A stretch of DNA of 64,000 bases, from assembly GCA_036559465.1 (NCBI GenBank), contig DATBTC010000017.1, positions 6,447 to 70,446 of the forward strand. The letters run 5' to 3'. This document shows positions 26,933 through 35,817 of the stretch, piece by piece; position 1 is the first letter of the stretch; each line of letters opens with the position of its first letter. A model generated the notes under the pieces. It ran no database searches and was not told where the DNA came from. It saw only the letters and a list, made by a program, of their open reading frames with translations. Source of the DNA: JAHFPN01 sp036559465. Lineage in GTDB: Bacteria > Pseudomonadota > Alphaproteobacteria > Rhizobiales > Xanthobacteraceae. The position numbers were made by a program, and so were the translations under genes.

Positions 26933-28036
26933 ATGCAACGCAAGAGGCCGCCGTTTCGCGCCGACCACGTTGGGAGCCTGTTGCGACCGCCGGAGCTTAA
27001 GGATGTGCGCGCGAAACGCGAGCGCGGCGAAATCGATGCCGCGGCACTCAAGGCCGTCGAGGACCGGGCGATCCGCGACGTGATCAAGAAGCAGGAGGAT
27101 GTGGGACTTCAAGCCATCACTGACGGCGAGTTCCGCCGCTCGTTCTGGCACTACGATTATCTGGGCGGCATCGACGGCGTCGAAATCTTCACGCCGGAGA
27201 AAGGCCTTGCCTTCAAGGGCGCGACGCTGCGTCCTATTTCGCTGCGGCTCACGGGCAAGGTCGGCGGCTTCTCGGGCCACCCGATGCTCGAGCATTTCAA
27301 GTTCGTGCGCGACAACACCAAGCGCACGCCGAAGATGACGATCCCGGCGCCGTCGGCGCTTCATTTCCGCGGCGGGCGCGAAACGGTCAGCGAAAAAATC
27401 TATCCCGACATGGCCGAATTCTATCGCGATCTCGGCCAGGCCTACCGCAAGGCGGTGAAGGCGTTTGCCGATGGGGGCTGCCGCTATCTGCAGCTCGACG
27501 AGGTCTATCTGGTTTATCTGTGCGATCCCGAACTGCGCGAGTTCGTGCGCAAGCGTGGTGAGGACCCGGACGAGCTGATGCACATCTATGCCGATCTCAT
27601 CAACACAGCGATGGCCGATGCGCCCGCCGACATGACGATCACCATGCATCTGTGCCGCGGCAATTTCCGCTCCACCTACATGGCCTCGGGCGGTTACGAG
27701 CCGGTGGCTGACGTGCTGTTCAACAAGATCAACGTGCACGGCTATTTCATGGAGTACGACACGGCGCGCGCCGGCGGCTTCGAGCCGTTGCGCTTCGTGC
27801 CCAAGAACAAGACCGTGGTGCTCGGGCTGGTTACTTCGAAGAGCGGCAGGCTCGAGAGTAAGGATGAGATCGAGCGGCGCATCGAGGAGGCCGCGAAGTT
27901 CGTCGATATCGATCAGCTTTGCCTTTCGCCGCAATGCGGCTTCGCCTCGACCGAGGAAGGCAATTTGCTTGCCGAGGATGAGCAATGGGCGAAGCTCAAG
28001 CGCGTGATCGAAATCGCAGACGAAGTCTGGGGTTGA
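26933..28036 (+). CDS. Cobalamin-independent methionine synthase-like protein, short form (paralog 1)
   Basis: A 367-aa protein homologous only to the C-terminal catalytic domain of MetE (COG0620, like B. subtilis YxjG/YxjH). It starts RPPFRADHVGSLLRP. The zinc ligands are visible: His239 and Cys241 in MHLCRG, and Cys335 in SPQCGFAS. The ATG at 26933 is chosen over 26927 because AAGGA lies 6 nt upstream and the length then equals the next gene exactly. The N-terminal folate-binding half of MetE is missing, so the methyl donor is unclear. It is in tandem with a close paralog 19 nt downstream. Confidence 0.87.
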   Translation: MQRKRPPFRADHVGSLLRPPELKDVRAKRERGEIDAAALKAVEDRAIRDVIKKQEDVGLQAITDGEFRRSFWHYDYLGGIDGVEIFTPEKGLAFKGATLRPISLRLTGKVGGFSGHPMLEHFKFVRDNTKRTPKMTIPAPSALHFRGGRETVSEKIYPDMAEFYRDLGQAYRKAVKAFADGGCRYLQLDEVYLVYLCDPELREFVRKRGEDPDELMHIYADLINTAMADAPADMTITMHLCRGNFRSTYMASGGYEPVADVLFNKINVHGYFMEYDTARAGGFEPLRFVPKNKTVVLGLVTSKSGRLESKDEIERRIEEAAKFVDIDQLCLSPQCGFASTEEGNLLAEDEQWAKLKRVIEIADEVWG

Positions 28037-28055
28037 GAAGTTTCGGGAGCAGACA

Positions 28056-29159
28056 ATGAAAAGAACCAAGCCGCCTTTTCGCGCCGATCACGTAGGCAGC
28101 CTGTTGCGCACCGGGCCGATCAAGGAGGCCCGCGCCAAGCGCGAGAAGGGCGAGATCAGCGCGGCACAGCTGAAAGAGATCGAAGACCGCGAGATTCCGA
28201 AGATCATCAAGAAGCAGGAAGAGGCCGGTCTGCATTCGATCACCGACGGCGAGGAGCGCCGCGCATGGTGGCATCTCGATTTTCTCGAGGGGTTAGAGGG
28301 CACCGAATCCTATGCTATGCCACAGGGCGTGCAGTTCAAGGGCACGCAGACCAAGGCCAAGGGCGTGCGTACAATCGGCAAGCTCGGCTTCTCGGGCCAC
28401 CCGATGCTCGATCATTTCAAGTTTCTGAAGTCGTACACCACGCAGACGCCGAAAATGACGATTCCGAGCCCGAGCGCGCTTTATGGCCGCGCCGCGAGCC
28501 GCGTGGCGGTGAGCGAGAAGGCCTATCCCGATCTCGACGAATTTTTCGACGATCTTGGCAAGACCTACAAGAAAGCGATCCGCGGTTTCTACGACGCCGG
28601 CTGCCGCTACCTGCAGCTCGATGAGGTGTTCATGGTGCTGTTGTGCGACCCGGAGCAGCACAAGGCGCTCAAGGCCCGCGGTGATGACCCGGACCGCATG
28701 CCTGGCATTTATGCGGACGTATACAACGCGGCACTCAAGGACTTGCCGGCCGACATGACCATCACGATGCATCTGTGCCGCGGAAATTTCCGCTCCACTT
28801 TCGTCGGCAGCGGCGGCTACGAGCCGATCGCCGAGACGTTGCTCTCCAAGATCAACGTGCACGGCTATTTCATGGAGTACGACACCGAGCGCGCCGGCGG
28901 CTTCGAGCCGCTGCGATTCCTGCCTAAGGGCAAGAGCGTGGTGCTCGGGCTGGTCACCTCAAAATTCCCGCAGCTCGAGCCCAAGGACGAGATCAAGCGG
29001 CGCATTGATCAAGCGGCCAAGTTCGCGCCGCTCGATCAGCTCTGCCTGTCACCGCAATGCGGCTTCGCTTCGACCGAGGAGGGCAACATCCTCACCGAGG
29101 ACGAGCAGTGGCGTAAGCTTAAACACGTAGTCGAGATCGCTGACGAAGTGTGGGGCTGA
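28056..29159 (+). CDS. Cobalamin-independent methionine synthase-like protein, short form (paralog 2)
   Basis: A 367-aa tandem paralog of the preceding gene with the same start pattern (PPFRADHVGSLLR) and the same zinc motifs: TITMHLCRGNFRS and LSPQCGFASTEEGN. Long blocks such as KINVHGYFMEYDT are identical, so the pair arose by duplication, but the middle and the 70-110 region differ enough for a different substrate. Like paralog 1 it lacks the MetE N-terminal domain. The stop overlaps the downstream SDR start (TGATG), which keeps it in the same operon. Confidence 0.87.
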   Translation: MKRTKPPFRADHVGSLLRTGPIKEARAKREKGEISAAQLKEIEDREIPKIIKKQEEAGLHSITDGEERRAWWHLDFLEGLEGTESYAMPQGVQFKGTQTKAKGVRTIGKLGFSGHPMLDHFKFLKSYTTQTPKMTIPSPSALYGRAASRVAVSEKAYPDLDEFFDDLGKTYKKAIRGFYDAGCRYLQLDEVFMVLLCDPEQHKALKARGDDPDRMPGIYADVYNAALKDLPADMTITMHLCRGNFRSTFVGSGGYEPIAETLLSKINVHGYFMEYDTERAGGFEPLRFLPKGKSVVLGLVTSKFPQLEPKDEIKRRIDQAAKFAPLDQLCLSPQCGFASTEEGNILTEDEQWRKLKHVVEIADEVWG

Positions 29160-30073
29160 TGACGGGCATCGTTGCGGGCAGGGTTGCCATCGTTACTGGT
29201 GGCGGGCGCGGCATCGGCCGCGCCATCGCGCATCTGATGGCCAAGGAAGGCGCGCGCGTCGTGGTGGCCGACGTCGGTGCGAGCATCGAGGGCGCGGGGG
29301 CGGATGCCGGGCCGGCCGAGACGGTGGTTCGGGAAATCAAGCTAGCGGGCGGCGAGGCGATTGCCTCGACGCTTTCGATTGTGGAGCCGGCGAACGCCGA
29401 TAAGATTGTGCAGGCGGCGCTCGATGCGTTCGGACGTATCGACATCCTTGTCAATAACGCGGGAATTCTGCGCGACCGCATCTTTCACAAGATGAGCGTG
29501 GCCGATTGGGCCGAGGTGATTGCGGTGCATCTCAACGGCAGCGCTTATTTGAGTCTCGCTTGCGGCCGCCGCTTTCGCGAGCAGGGCTCGGGCGCGTTCG
29601 TGCACATGACCTCGACTTCGGCGCTCGTGGGCAATTACGGCCAGGCCAATTACATGGCGGCCAAGCTCGGGCTCGTCGGCCTTTCGCGCGGTATCGCGCT
29701 CGACATGGCGCGCTTCGGTGTGCGCTCGAATTGCGTGGCGCCCTTCGCTTGGAGCCGGATGATCGAGTCGATTCCGGTCGAGAACGAGATCGCCAAGCGC
29801 GAAGTGGAGCGCGCAAAGTTGCTCAAGCCTGAGCACATCGCGCCGCTCGTCGTGTTCCTTGCTTCGGAGCGCGCGAAAGCGATCAGCGGGCAGGTGTTCG
29901 GCGTGCGGCGGAACGAGATTTATGTGTTCAGCCAGCCGCGGCCGGTGAAGACGCTGCATCGCGCTGAAGGCTGGACGCCGGAGACGCTCGCCGAGACCTT
30001 GCCCGGCGCGTTCAAAGATTCGCTCACGCCGTTCGGAGGAACGGCGGAGTTTTTCAATTGGGAGCCGGTCTAG
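29159..30073 (+). CDS. SDR family oxidoreductase with C-terminal extension
   Basis: Short-chain dehydrogenase of 304 aa. The cofactor motif is TGGGRGIG (13-20), with NNAG at about 99-102, Ser154, Tyr165 and Lys169. An acidic residue after beta-2 (VVADVG) suggests NAD(H). About 50 residues beyond the usual 250-aa core (from ...RRNEIYVFSQPRP) match the tail found in multifunctional 3-hydroxyacyl-CoA dehydrogenase-like SDRs. The start overlaps the MetE-like stop by one base (TGATG). An in-frame GTG 9 nt upstream is less likely. Confidence 0.85.
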   Translation: MTGIVAGRVAIVTGGGRGIGRAIAHLMAKEGARVVVADVGASIEGAGADAGPAETVVREIKLAGGEAIASTLSIVEPANADKIVQAALDAFGRIDILVNNAGILRDRIFHKMSVADWAEVIAVHLNGSAYLSLACGRRFREQGSGAFVHMTSTSALVGNYGQANYMAAKLGLVGLSRGIALDMARFGVRSNCVAPFAWSRMIESIPVENEIAKREVERAKLLKPEHIAPLVVFLASERAKAISGQVFGVRRNEIYVFSQPRPVKTLHRAEGWTPETLAETLPGAFKDSLTPFGGTAEFFNWEPV

Positions 30074-30076
30074 CGC

Positions 30077-30835
30077 TCAGCCCCGTCCGACGAAGGGCAT
30101 TTTCGTCGCCATCACGGTCATGAACAGCACGTTGGCGTCGAGCGGCAGGCTCGCCATATAGGCGACCGACGAGCCGACGTGCTCCACGTCCATCAGGGGC
30201 TCGGGTTTCACCGAGAGGTCGGCCTGGGGCACGCCCTGGGCCATGCGTGCGGCGAGCTCGGTGAGCGCGTTGCCGATGTCGATCTGGCCGCAGGCGATGT
30301 CGTAGACGCGGCCGTCGAGCGCGGTGGCTTTCGTGAGGCCGGTGACCGCGTGCTTGGTCGAAGTATAGGGCGCTGAGCGTGGGCGCGGCGCATGCGCCGA
30401 GATCGAGCCGTTATTTATGATGCGTCCGCCGCGCGGCGTCTGGTCCTTCATGATCTTGAAGGCCTCCTGCGTGCACAGGAACACGCCGGTGAGGTTCACC
30501 GCCACGACCTCCATCCATTTCTCGTAGGTCACATCTTCCAAGGGAACCGGCGGCGCGCCCATGCCGGCGTTGTTGAACAGCACGTCGAGCCGGCCATAAG
30601 TTTCCTTGGTCTTGGCGAACAGCGCCTTCACTTCCTTCGGGTCGCCGACATTGGTTGGAATCGAGATCGCCTTGCCGCCGGCCGCTTCGATTTCCTTCTT
30701 CACCGCTTCGAGCGGCTCCTTGCGCCGGCCCGCGAGCACGAGTGCGTAGCCCGCTTTTGCCAGTGCTTTGGCTGAAGACTTGCCGATGCCGGTGCCCGCG
30801 CCCGTGATGAGGGCGACTTTGGAAGCTGCGGCCAT
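30077..30835 (-). CDS. SDR family oxidoreductase
   Basis: Short-chain dehydrogenase, 252 aa. It shows TGAGTGIG near residues 11-18, FNNAGMGAPP near 91, a serine in NNGSISAHAPRP and the active-site YTSTK. Basic residues after beta-2 (AGRRK) suggest NADPH use. The C-terminal end MATKMPFVGRG is similar to that of the SDR at 18366. It is convergent with the preceding SDR (3-nt gap) and follows anbu on the same strand 26 nt away, so it may share the Anbu transcript, though it is not part of the typical Anbu cluster. Confidence 0.85.
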   Translation of the reverse strand: MAAASKVALITGAGTGIGKSSAKALAKAGYALVLAGRRKEPLEAVKKEIEAAGGKAISIPTNVGDPKEVKALFAKTKETYGRLDVLFNNAGMGAPPVPLEDVTYEKWMEVVAVNLTGVFLCTQEAFKIMKDQTPRGGRIINNGSISAHAPRPRSAPYTSTKHAVTGLTKATALDGRVYDIACGQIDIGNALTELAARMAQGVPQADLSVKPEPLMDVEHVGSSVAYMASLPLDANVLFMTVMATKMPFVGRG

Positions 30836-30861
30836 GAACTCCTCCCTGTGACTTCTTCTCG

Positions 30862-31608
30862 TTATTTCTGATTAGCATAAGGCGGCCGCGGGATCGCCAT
30901 GTGCGCGGCGCGCAGCGCCGCAGACCAGCGCTCGCGTAGATCGTGGAAATAGGGCTCGCCCGGCTCGATCCGGAAGTTCAGCTCGCACTTGAACGCGTCG
31001 CGGCGCAGGATCATCAGATCGATCGGCAGGCCGACCGCCAAGTTCGAGCGCATGGTCGAATCCATCGAGACCAGGCCGATCTTCAGCGCGTCATAGAGAT
31101 CGGTGTCGTATTTCACCGCGCGGTCGAGAATCGGCTTGCCGTATTTGTGCTCGCCGATCTGGAGGTATGGCGTGTCGGTGGTGCACTCGATGAAATTCCC
31201 CGCCGCGTAGATCAGGAACAGGCGCAGCCGTCGTCCGGCGATCTGGCCGCCGAACAGGAACGAAACCTCGAAGGGCAGGCTCGCTTCCTCAAGCTGGCCG
31301 GACACAGCCTTGTGCACCTGGCGGATGACGCGACCGACGCGCTGTGCACCCTGGAACATGGAGGGCGCGTCGGTGAGTCGTTCAATCTCGCCGGTCTCCG
31401 GGTTCTCGACCCCCTCGTTCAGCATGCTGATGACGGTCTGCGAAACCGAGAGATTACCCGAGGACGCCAGCGCCATTACGTATTTGCCTGGCTCCTCGAA
31501 CACGTGGAGCTTGCGGAACGTCGAGATGTTGTCGACGCCGGCATTGGTGCGGGTGTCCCCCATCATCACCAGCCCGTCGCGGACGAGAATCCCACAGCAA
31601 TAGGTCAT
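30862..31608 (-). CDS. Proteasome-type protease Anbu
   Basis: Anbu, the bacterial ancestral beta-subunit-like Ntn hydrolase, 248 aa. It begins MTYCCGILVRDGLVMMGDTRTNAGVDN, so Thr2 is the candidate N-terminal nucleophile after Met removal. Further family marks are ...ALASSGNLSVSQ and LIYAAGNFIECT. Structural studies of other Anbu proteins describe a spiral or lock-washer assembly with debated peptidase activity. It lies downstream of a transglutaminase-like gene, an alpha-E gene and an ATP-grasp gene on the same strand, the classic conserved neighbourhood. The physiological substrate is unknown. Confidence 0.9.
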   Translation of the reverse strand: MTYCCGILVRDGLVMMGDTRTNAGVDNISTFRKLHVFEEPGKYVMALASSGNLSVSQTVISMLNEGVENPETGEIERLTDAPSMFQGAQRVGRVIRQVHKAVSGQLEEASLPFEVSFLFGGQIAGRRLRLFLIYAAGNFIECTTDTPYLQIGEHKYGKPILDRAVKYDTDLYDALKIGLVSMDSTMRSNLAVGLPIDLMILRRDAFKCELNFRIEPGEPYFHDLRERWSAALRAAHMAIPRPPYANQK

Positions 31609-31668
31609 TGCGAATCCCCAGCGCGCGGGAGTCTTACCGCCGCGGCGCCCGCGCGGGCAAGAAAAAGC

Positions 31669-32496
31669 TCAATTCTGATTTTGACGACGGGCCTGATCGA
31701 CATTGACCGTGACCGCAAGCGTTTCACCGCCACCGCCGTAGCGCGCACCGCGGATCGGCGCCGCACCGAGATAGTCGAGCCCGACCGCGACGCGCACGTG
31801 GGCGTCGGTGGCGGAGATACCGTTGGCCGGATCAAAAGTGACCCAGCCGAGGTCCGGAATATGCGCCTCGGCCCAGGCATGGCCGGCCTCCTGCTGCACC
31901 GTCCCGTCGACGCGGAGGAAATAACCGCCGATATAACGCGCCGGGATGCCGAGATGGCGCGCGCTGGCGATGAAGATGTGCGCGTAGTCCTGGCAGACGC
32001 CGCGCTTCATCGCGAAGGCCTCGGCGGCCGAAGTGCCGGTATTGGTCGGGTCCGGATCGAAGGCGAACTCGCCAAAGATCCGCGCCTGCAGCGCATGAAG
32101 CGTGTAGAGCGCTTCGCCGGCCGCGGCTTCCCGCGTGCGTTCGGCGAATTCCATGATTGCGGCATCGGCTTTGGTCAGCGGCGTGTCGCGCAGGAACAAG
32201 GACGGCGGGAAGGGCTCGAGCGTGCCGCGCACGACGCCGTGGGTGTCCTGCGTCTCGATTTCGCCTTCGACGCGCACGGTGAGTTCCGATACCGGTCCAT
32301 CGACGACGAAGTGATGCGCGAGATTACCGAAGGCGTCCTCCAGCGGCTCGAGCTTGCAATCGGCGCTGACCTCGATGCGCCAGCGCGCCACGAACTGGCC
32401 GTCGTGGTTGCGGGGCGTGAGGCGCACGAGCTGCACCGCCGACTTGGCCGGGGTGCCGTAGCGGTAGATGCTCTCGTGGGCGACGCGGATACGCAT
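31669..32496 (-). CDS. Transglutaminase-like family protein (Anbu cluster)
   Basis: A 275-aa protein with an N-terminal beta-rich domain (MRIRVAHESIYRYGTPAKSAVQLVRLTPR) and a C-terminal transglutaminase-like core. The catalytic cysteine is in KRGVCQDYAHIF, the histidine in AGHAWAEAHIP and the aspartate in WVTFDPANG. The order matches the transglutaminase N-terminal plus core family. Fold relatives cleave or form amide bonds. It sits between alpha-E (2-nt gap) and Anbu (60-nt gap), and the four genes are probably one operon. No signal peptide is visible. Confidence 0.9.
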   Translation of the reverse strand: MRIRVAHESIYRYGTPAKSAVQLVRLTPRNHDGQFVARWRIEVSADCKLEPLEDAFGNLAHHFVVDGPVSELTVRVEGEIETQDTHGVVRGTLEPFPPSLFLRDTPLTKADAAIMEFAERTREAAAGEALYTLHALQARIFGEFAFDPDPTNTGTSAAEAFAMKRGVCQDYAHIFIASARHLGIPARYIGGYFLRVDGTVQQEAGHAWAEAHIPDLGWVTFDPANGISATDAHVRVAVGLDYLGAAPIRGARYGGGGETLAVTVNVDQARRQNQN

Positions 32497-32498
32497 GG

Positions 32499-33440
32499 TC
32501 AGACCAGATATTGCTCGGCGACGGCGGCGCTGAGGCGGTTGTTGTCGGCGACGAAATTATTGATGAACTCGTGCAGGCCGGACTGGAAAATCTGCTCCAT
32601 CCTGGCGTTCGAGAGCTTGGTCAGCGTCGTGCGCGCGATGCGCTGCGAGTTGCCCTGGCGGCCGTAGAAGGCGGCCAGATCGTCGAGGTAGCGGCTGATG
32701 TTCTCGTAGCAGCTGGCGAGCGAGTGCGGCATTTGCCGGTTCAGGATCAGGAGATCGGCGACAAGCCAGGGTTTGACGCTTTCGCGATAGACCCAGTGAT
32801 AGCTGGTCAGCGCCGAGACCGAGCGCAGGATCGAGGCCCACTGGAAATAATCGAGCGGGCCGCCGACGCGCTCCTTTTCCGGCAACAGCACGTGATATTT
32901 CACGTCGAGGATGCGCGCGGTGGCGTCGGCGCGCTCAACATAAACACCGAGCCGCGAGAACCAGTAGGCGTCGTTCCGCAGCATGGTCCGGTAGGCGGAG
33001 CCGTCGAAGCGGAGCGAGGCTTCCTTCACAAAACCTAGGAAGCGCGCAAACTCCTCGCGGCTCATGCCGCGCGCATCGAAGCTATTGAGGTCGTGCCAGG
33101 CGCCGTTGATGGCGTCCCACATCTCGACGGTCAGCGCGGTGCGCACCGAGCGGGCGTTGGTGCGGGCGATTTCAAGGCAATTGCGGATCGAAGACGGATT
33201 GTCGGGCGAAAAGGCGAGAAATTCGGTGACGGTCTTCTCGTTCGCCTCGCCGTGGGCGGCGGCGAAGGCATCGACGCAGCCCGCGGTGGCGACCGCTGAC
33301 TCCCATTCGTTGGTTGAGCCGCCATAGGCAGCCGGCAGCGACGCGAGCCGGCTCGCCACGTCGAGAATGCGCGCGAGGCACTCGGCGCGTTCGACGTAGC
33401 GCGAGAGCCAGTAGAGATTATCGGCGGTGCGCGAGAGCAT
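32499..33440 (-). CDS. Alpha-E domain-containing protein
   Basis: A 313-aa, mainly alpha-helical protein of the alpha-E (former DUF403) family. The signature N-terminus is MLSRTADNLYWLSRYVERAECLARILDV, followed later by FWSRLGVYVERADATARILD (as FSRLGVYVERAD). No catalytic motif is known for the family. It starts directly after the ATP-grasp stop with no gap, which implies translational coupling. It always travels with a circularly permuted ATP-grasp and a transglutaminase-like protein, and may act as a scaffold or modification target. Confidence 0.9.
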   Translation of the reverse strand: MLSRTADNLYWLSRYVERAECLARILDVASRLASLPAAYGGSTNEWESAVATAGCVDAFAAAHGEANEKTVTEFLAFSPDNPSSIRNCLEIARTNARSVRTALTVEMWDAINGAWHDLNSFDARGMSREEFARFLGFVKEASLRFDGSAYRTMLRNDAYWFSRLGVYVERADATARILDVKYHVLLPEKERVGGPLDYFQWASILRSVSALTSYHWVYRESVKPWLVADLLILNRQMPHSLASCYENISRYLDDLAAFYGRQGNSQRIARTTLTKLSNARMEQIFQSGLHEFINNFVADNNRLSAAVAEQYLV

Positions 33441-34856
33441 CTAGCGGTCCAGCACCCAGGTGTCTTTCGTGCCGCCGCCCTGGCTCGAGTTCACCACCAG
33501 CGAGCCGTTCTTGAGCGCGACGCGCGTCAGCCCGCCGGGCACGATGCGCACCTTGTCGCGGCCGGTGAGCACGAACGGGCGCAGGTCCACGTGCCGCGGC
33601 GCGATACCTTGCTCGACGAAAGTTGGGCAGGTGGAGAGCGCCAGCGTCGGCTGGGCGATGAAATTGCTCGGATCGTGCTTGAGCTTGACGCGGAACAGGT
33701 CGAGCGTATTCTTGTCGGCGGCGGGGCCGATCAGCATGCCGTAGCCGCCGGAGCCGTGGACCTCCTTGACGACCAGCTCGTCGAGCCGGTCGAGCACGTA
33801 GGAAAGATGATCCGGCTCGCGGCAGCGCCAGGTCGGTACGTTCTTCAGCAGCGGCTCCTCGCCGAGATAGAACTTCATGATCTCGGGCATGTAGGAATAG
33901 ACCGCCTTGTCGTCGGCGATGCCGGTGCCGACGGCATTGGCGAGCGTGACGTTGCCGCTCTGATAGGCCGACATCAGCCCCGGTACGCCAAGCTCGGAGT
34001 CGGGACGAAACACCAGCGGGTCGAGGAAATCGTCGTCGATGCGGCGATAGATCACGTCGACGCGCTTGGGGCCCTCGGTGGTGCGCATCCAGACGACGCC
34101 GTTCTTCACGAAGAGGTCGCGGCCCTCGACCAGCTCGACGCCGAGCTTGTCGGCGAGGAACGAGTGCTCGAAATAGGCGGAGTTGTGGATGCCCGGCGTG
34201 AGCAGCACGACCGTCGGCTCGCCGGAAGCGGTCAGTGGCGCCACCGATTTCAGCGTGGCGAGCAATTCGTCGGGGTAATTATCGACCGGAGCAACCGGGT
34301 GATCGATGAACAGCTCCGGGAACAGCCGGAGCATGATCTCGCGATTCTCCAGCATATAGGACACGCCCGACGGCGTGCGCGCGTTGTCCTCCAGCACATA
34401 GAAGTCGTTTTCGTCGACGCGGACGACGTCTATTCCTGCAATCATCACGTAAAGGTCGTGCGGCACCGGCTTGCCGTTCATCTCCGGCCTGAACACCGGA
34501 TTGCGATAGATGAGTTCTTCCGGAACGATGCCGGCGCTCAGAATCTCGCGCTTGCCATAGATGTCGCCGATGAAGGCGTTGATGGCTTTAACGCGCTGAA
34601 TGAGGCCGCGCGTGAGCCGATCCCATTCGCGCTGTGTCAGGATGCGCGGGATGATGTCGAACGGGATTAGCCGCTCCTGCGCGGCGGCGTCGCCATAGAC
34701 CGCGAAGGTGATGCCGATGCGGCGGAAGATGAACTCGGCCTCGCGGCGGCGATAGTCGAGCACGTCCTTGGGCACGGTGCCGAGCCAGTTGGACAGGAGG
34801 GAATAGGCCGGCCGGACGGCGCCCGCCGCGGTGCGCATCTCGTCGTACGCGGTCAT
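33441..34856 (-). CDS. Circularly permuted type 2 ATP-grasp protein
   Basis: A 471-aa protein of the circularly permuted ATP-grasp family (former DUF404/DUF407). Characteristic parts are the YDEMRTAAG start, RREAEFIFRRIGITFAVYGD near residue 37, RTPSGVSYMLENREIM near residue 160 and the late VVKEVHGSGGYGMLIGP. ATP-grasp enzymes form carboxylate-amine (peptide-like) bonds using ATP. It is the first gene of the four-gene Anbu cluster. The acceptor and donor in this family are unknown, and a peptide-synthesis role has been proposed on genome context. Confidence 0.9.
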   Translation of the reverse strand: MTAYDEMRTAAGAVRPAYSLLSNWLGTVPKDVLDYRRREAEFIFRRIGITFAVYGDAAAQERLIPFDIIPRILTQREWDRLTRGLIQRVKAINAFIGDIYGKREILSAGIVPEELIYRNPVFRPEMNGKPVPHDLYVMIAGIDVVRVDENDFYVLEDNARTPSGVSYMLENREIMLRLFPELFIDHPVAPVDNYPDELLATLKSVAPLTASGEPTVVLLTPGIHNSAYFEHSFLADKLGVELVEGRDLFVKNGVVWMRTTEGPKRVDVIYRRIDDDFLDPLVFRPDSELGVPGLMSAYQSGNVTLANAVGTGIADDKAVYSYMPEIMKFYLGEEPLLKNVPTWRCREPDHLSYVLDRLDELVVKEVHGSGGYGMLIGPAADKNTLDLFRVKLKHDPSNFIAQPTLALSTCPTFVEQGIAPRHVDLRPFVLTGRDKVRIVPGGLTRVALKNGSLVVNSSQGGGTKDTWVLDR

Positions 34857-35022
34857 CGCAAACCAACTCCACTCGCGGGCTCAAGTCCGGTACAAGGCTC
34901 ACTACAAGGAGCATGCCAGCCCGGCGAAGCTGGCGCAAAAACAGGCGGCTAATGCCCGGCACGAAAGCTGCTTAGAAACGAGGCAGTGCGTGGTGCCGGC
35001 GGGCGGATTACGGGAAGGGACG

Positions 35023-35784
35023 ATGGGCGAGAGCGGGGTCGTAACTGCGGGGCTGCTCGTCATCGGCGACGAGATCCTGTCCGGCCGGACCAAGGACAAG
35101 AACATCGGCTATATCGCCGAATATCTCACCGCCATCGGCATCGACCTGAAGGAAGTGCGGGTGGTGGCCGACGACGAGGCGGCGATCGTCGAGGCGGTGA
35201 ACGAGATGCGCGCCCGCTACAGCTATCTCTTCACCACCGGCGGCATCGGCCCGACCCACGACGACATCACGGCCGATTGCGTGGCCAAGGCGTTCGGCGT
35301 TCCGCTCGAACACGATCCGCGTGCGGTGGCGATCCTGCGCGAGCGCTTCAGCGCGCGCGGGGTGGAGCTAAACGAGGCGCGGCTGCGGATGGCGCGCGTG
35401 CCCAAGGGCGGCGAGATCATCGAGAACAAGGTTTCGGGCGCGCCGGCGTTCCGCATCGGCAACGTGATCGTCATGGCCGGGGTGCCCGCGATCATGCAGG
35501 CGATGCTGGATGCGGCGGCGCCGACCCTGAAGACCGGCGTGAAAATGCTGTCGGAATCGTTGCGCGCGGATTTGCGCGAGGGTGACATCGGTGGACCGCT
35601 CGGCGAAATCGCCAAGGCGCACCCGGAAACCAGCATTGGCAGCTATCCGTTCTTCGACGACAAGCTCGGGCCTAATACCAACGTCGTGATCCGGGCACGC
35701 GATCCGGCCAAGCTCGGGGCAGCGAAAACGGCGGTCGAGGCCATGCTCGCGAAAGTGCGTGGCGAACTGAAGGCGACAGGTTAG
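35023..35784 (+). CDS. Competence/damage-inducible protein A (CinA) N-terminal-type, molybdopterin-binding fold
   Basis: A 253-aa protein with the MoaB/Mog-type fold found at the N-terminus of CinA. It shows LLVIGDEILSGRTKDKN near the start and the molybdopterin-binding pattern LFTTGGIGPTHDD. The C-terminal deamidase half of full CinA (pyridine nucleotide recycling) is absent; only the short trailing domain remains. The ATG at 35023 follows a GGGAAGGGA site. Stand-alone proteins of this size are common in alphaproteobacteria and their role is uncertain. It is divergent from the Anbu cluster. Confidence 0.84.
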   Translation: MGESGVVTAGLLVIGDEILSGRTKDKNIGYIAEYLTAIGIDLKEVRVVADDEAAIVEAVNEMRARYSYLFTTGGIGPTHDDITADCVAKAFGVPLEHDPRAVAILRERFSARGVELNEARLRMARVPKGGEIIENKVSGAPAFRIGNVIVMAGVPAIMQAMLDAAAPTLKTGVKMLSESLRADLREGDIGGPLGEIAKAHPETSIGSYPFFDDKLGPNTNVVIRARDPAKLGAAKTAVEAMLAKVRGELKATG

Positions 35785-35817
35785 AATTCCGGCAAGCAGC
35801 ATAACAGGGAGGAAGCC

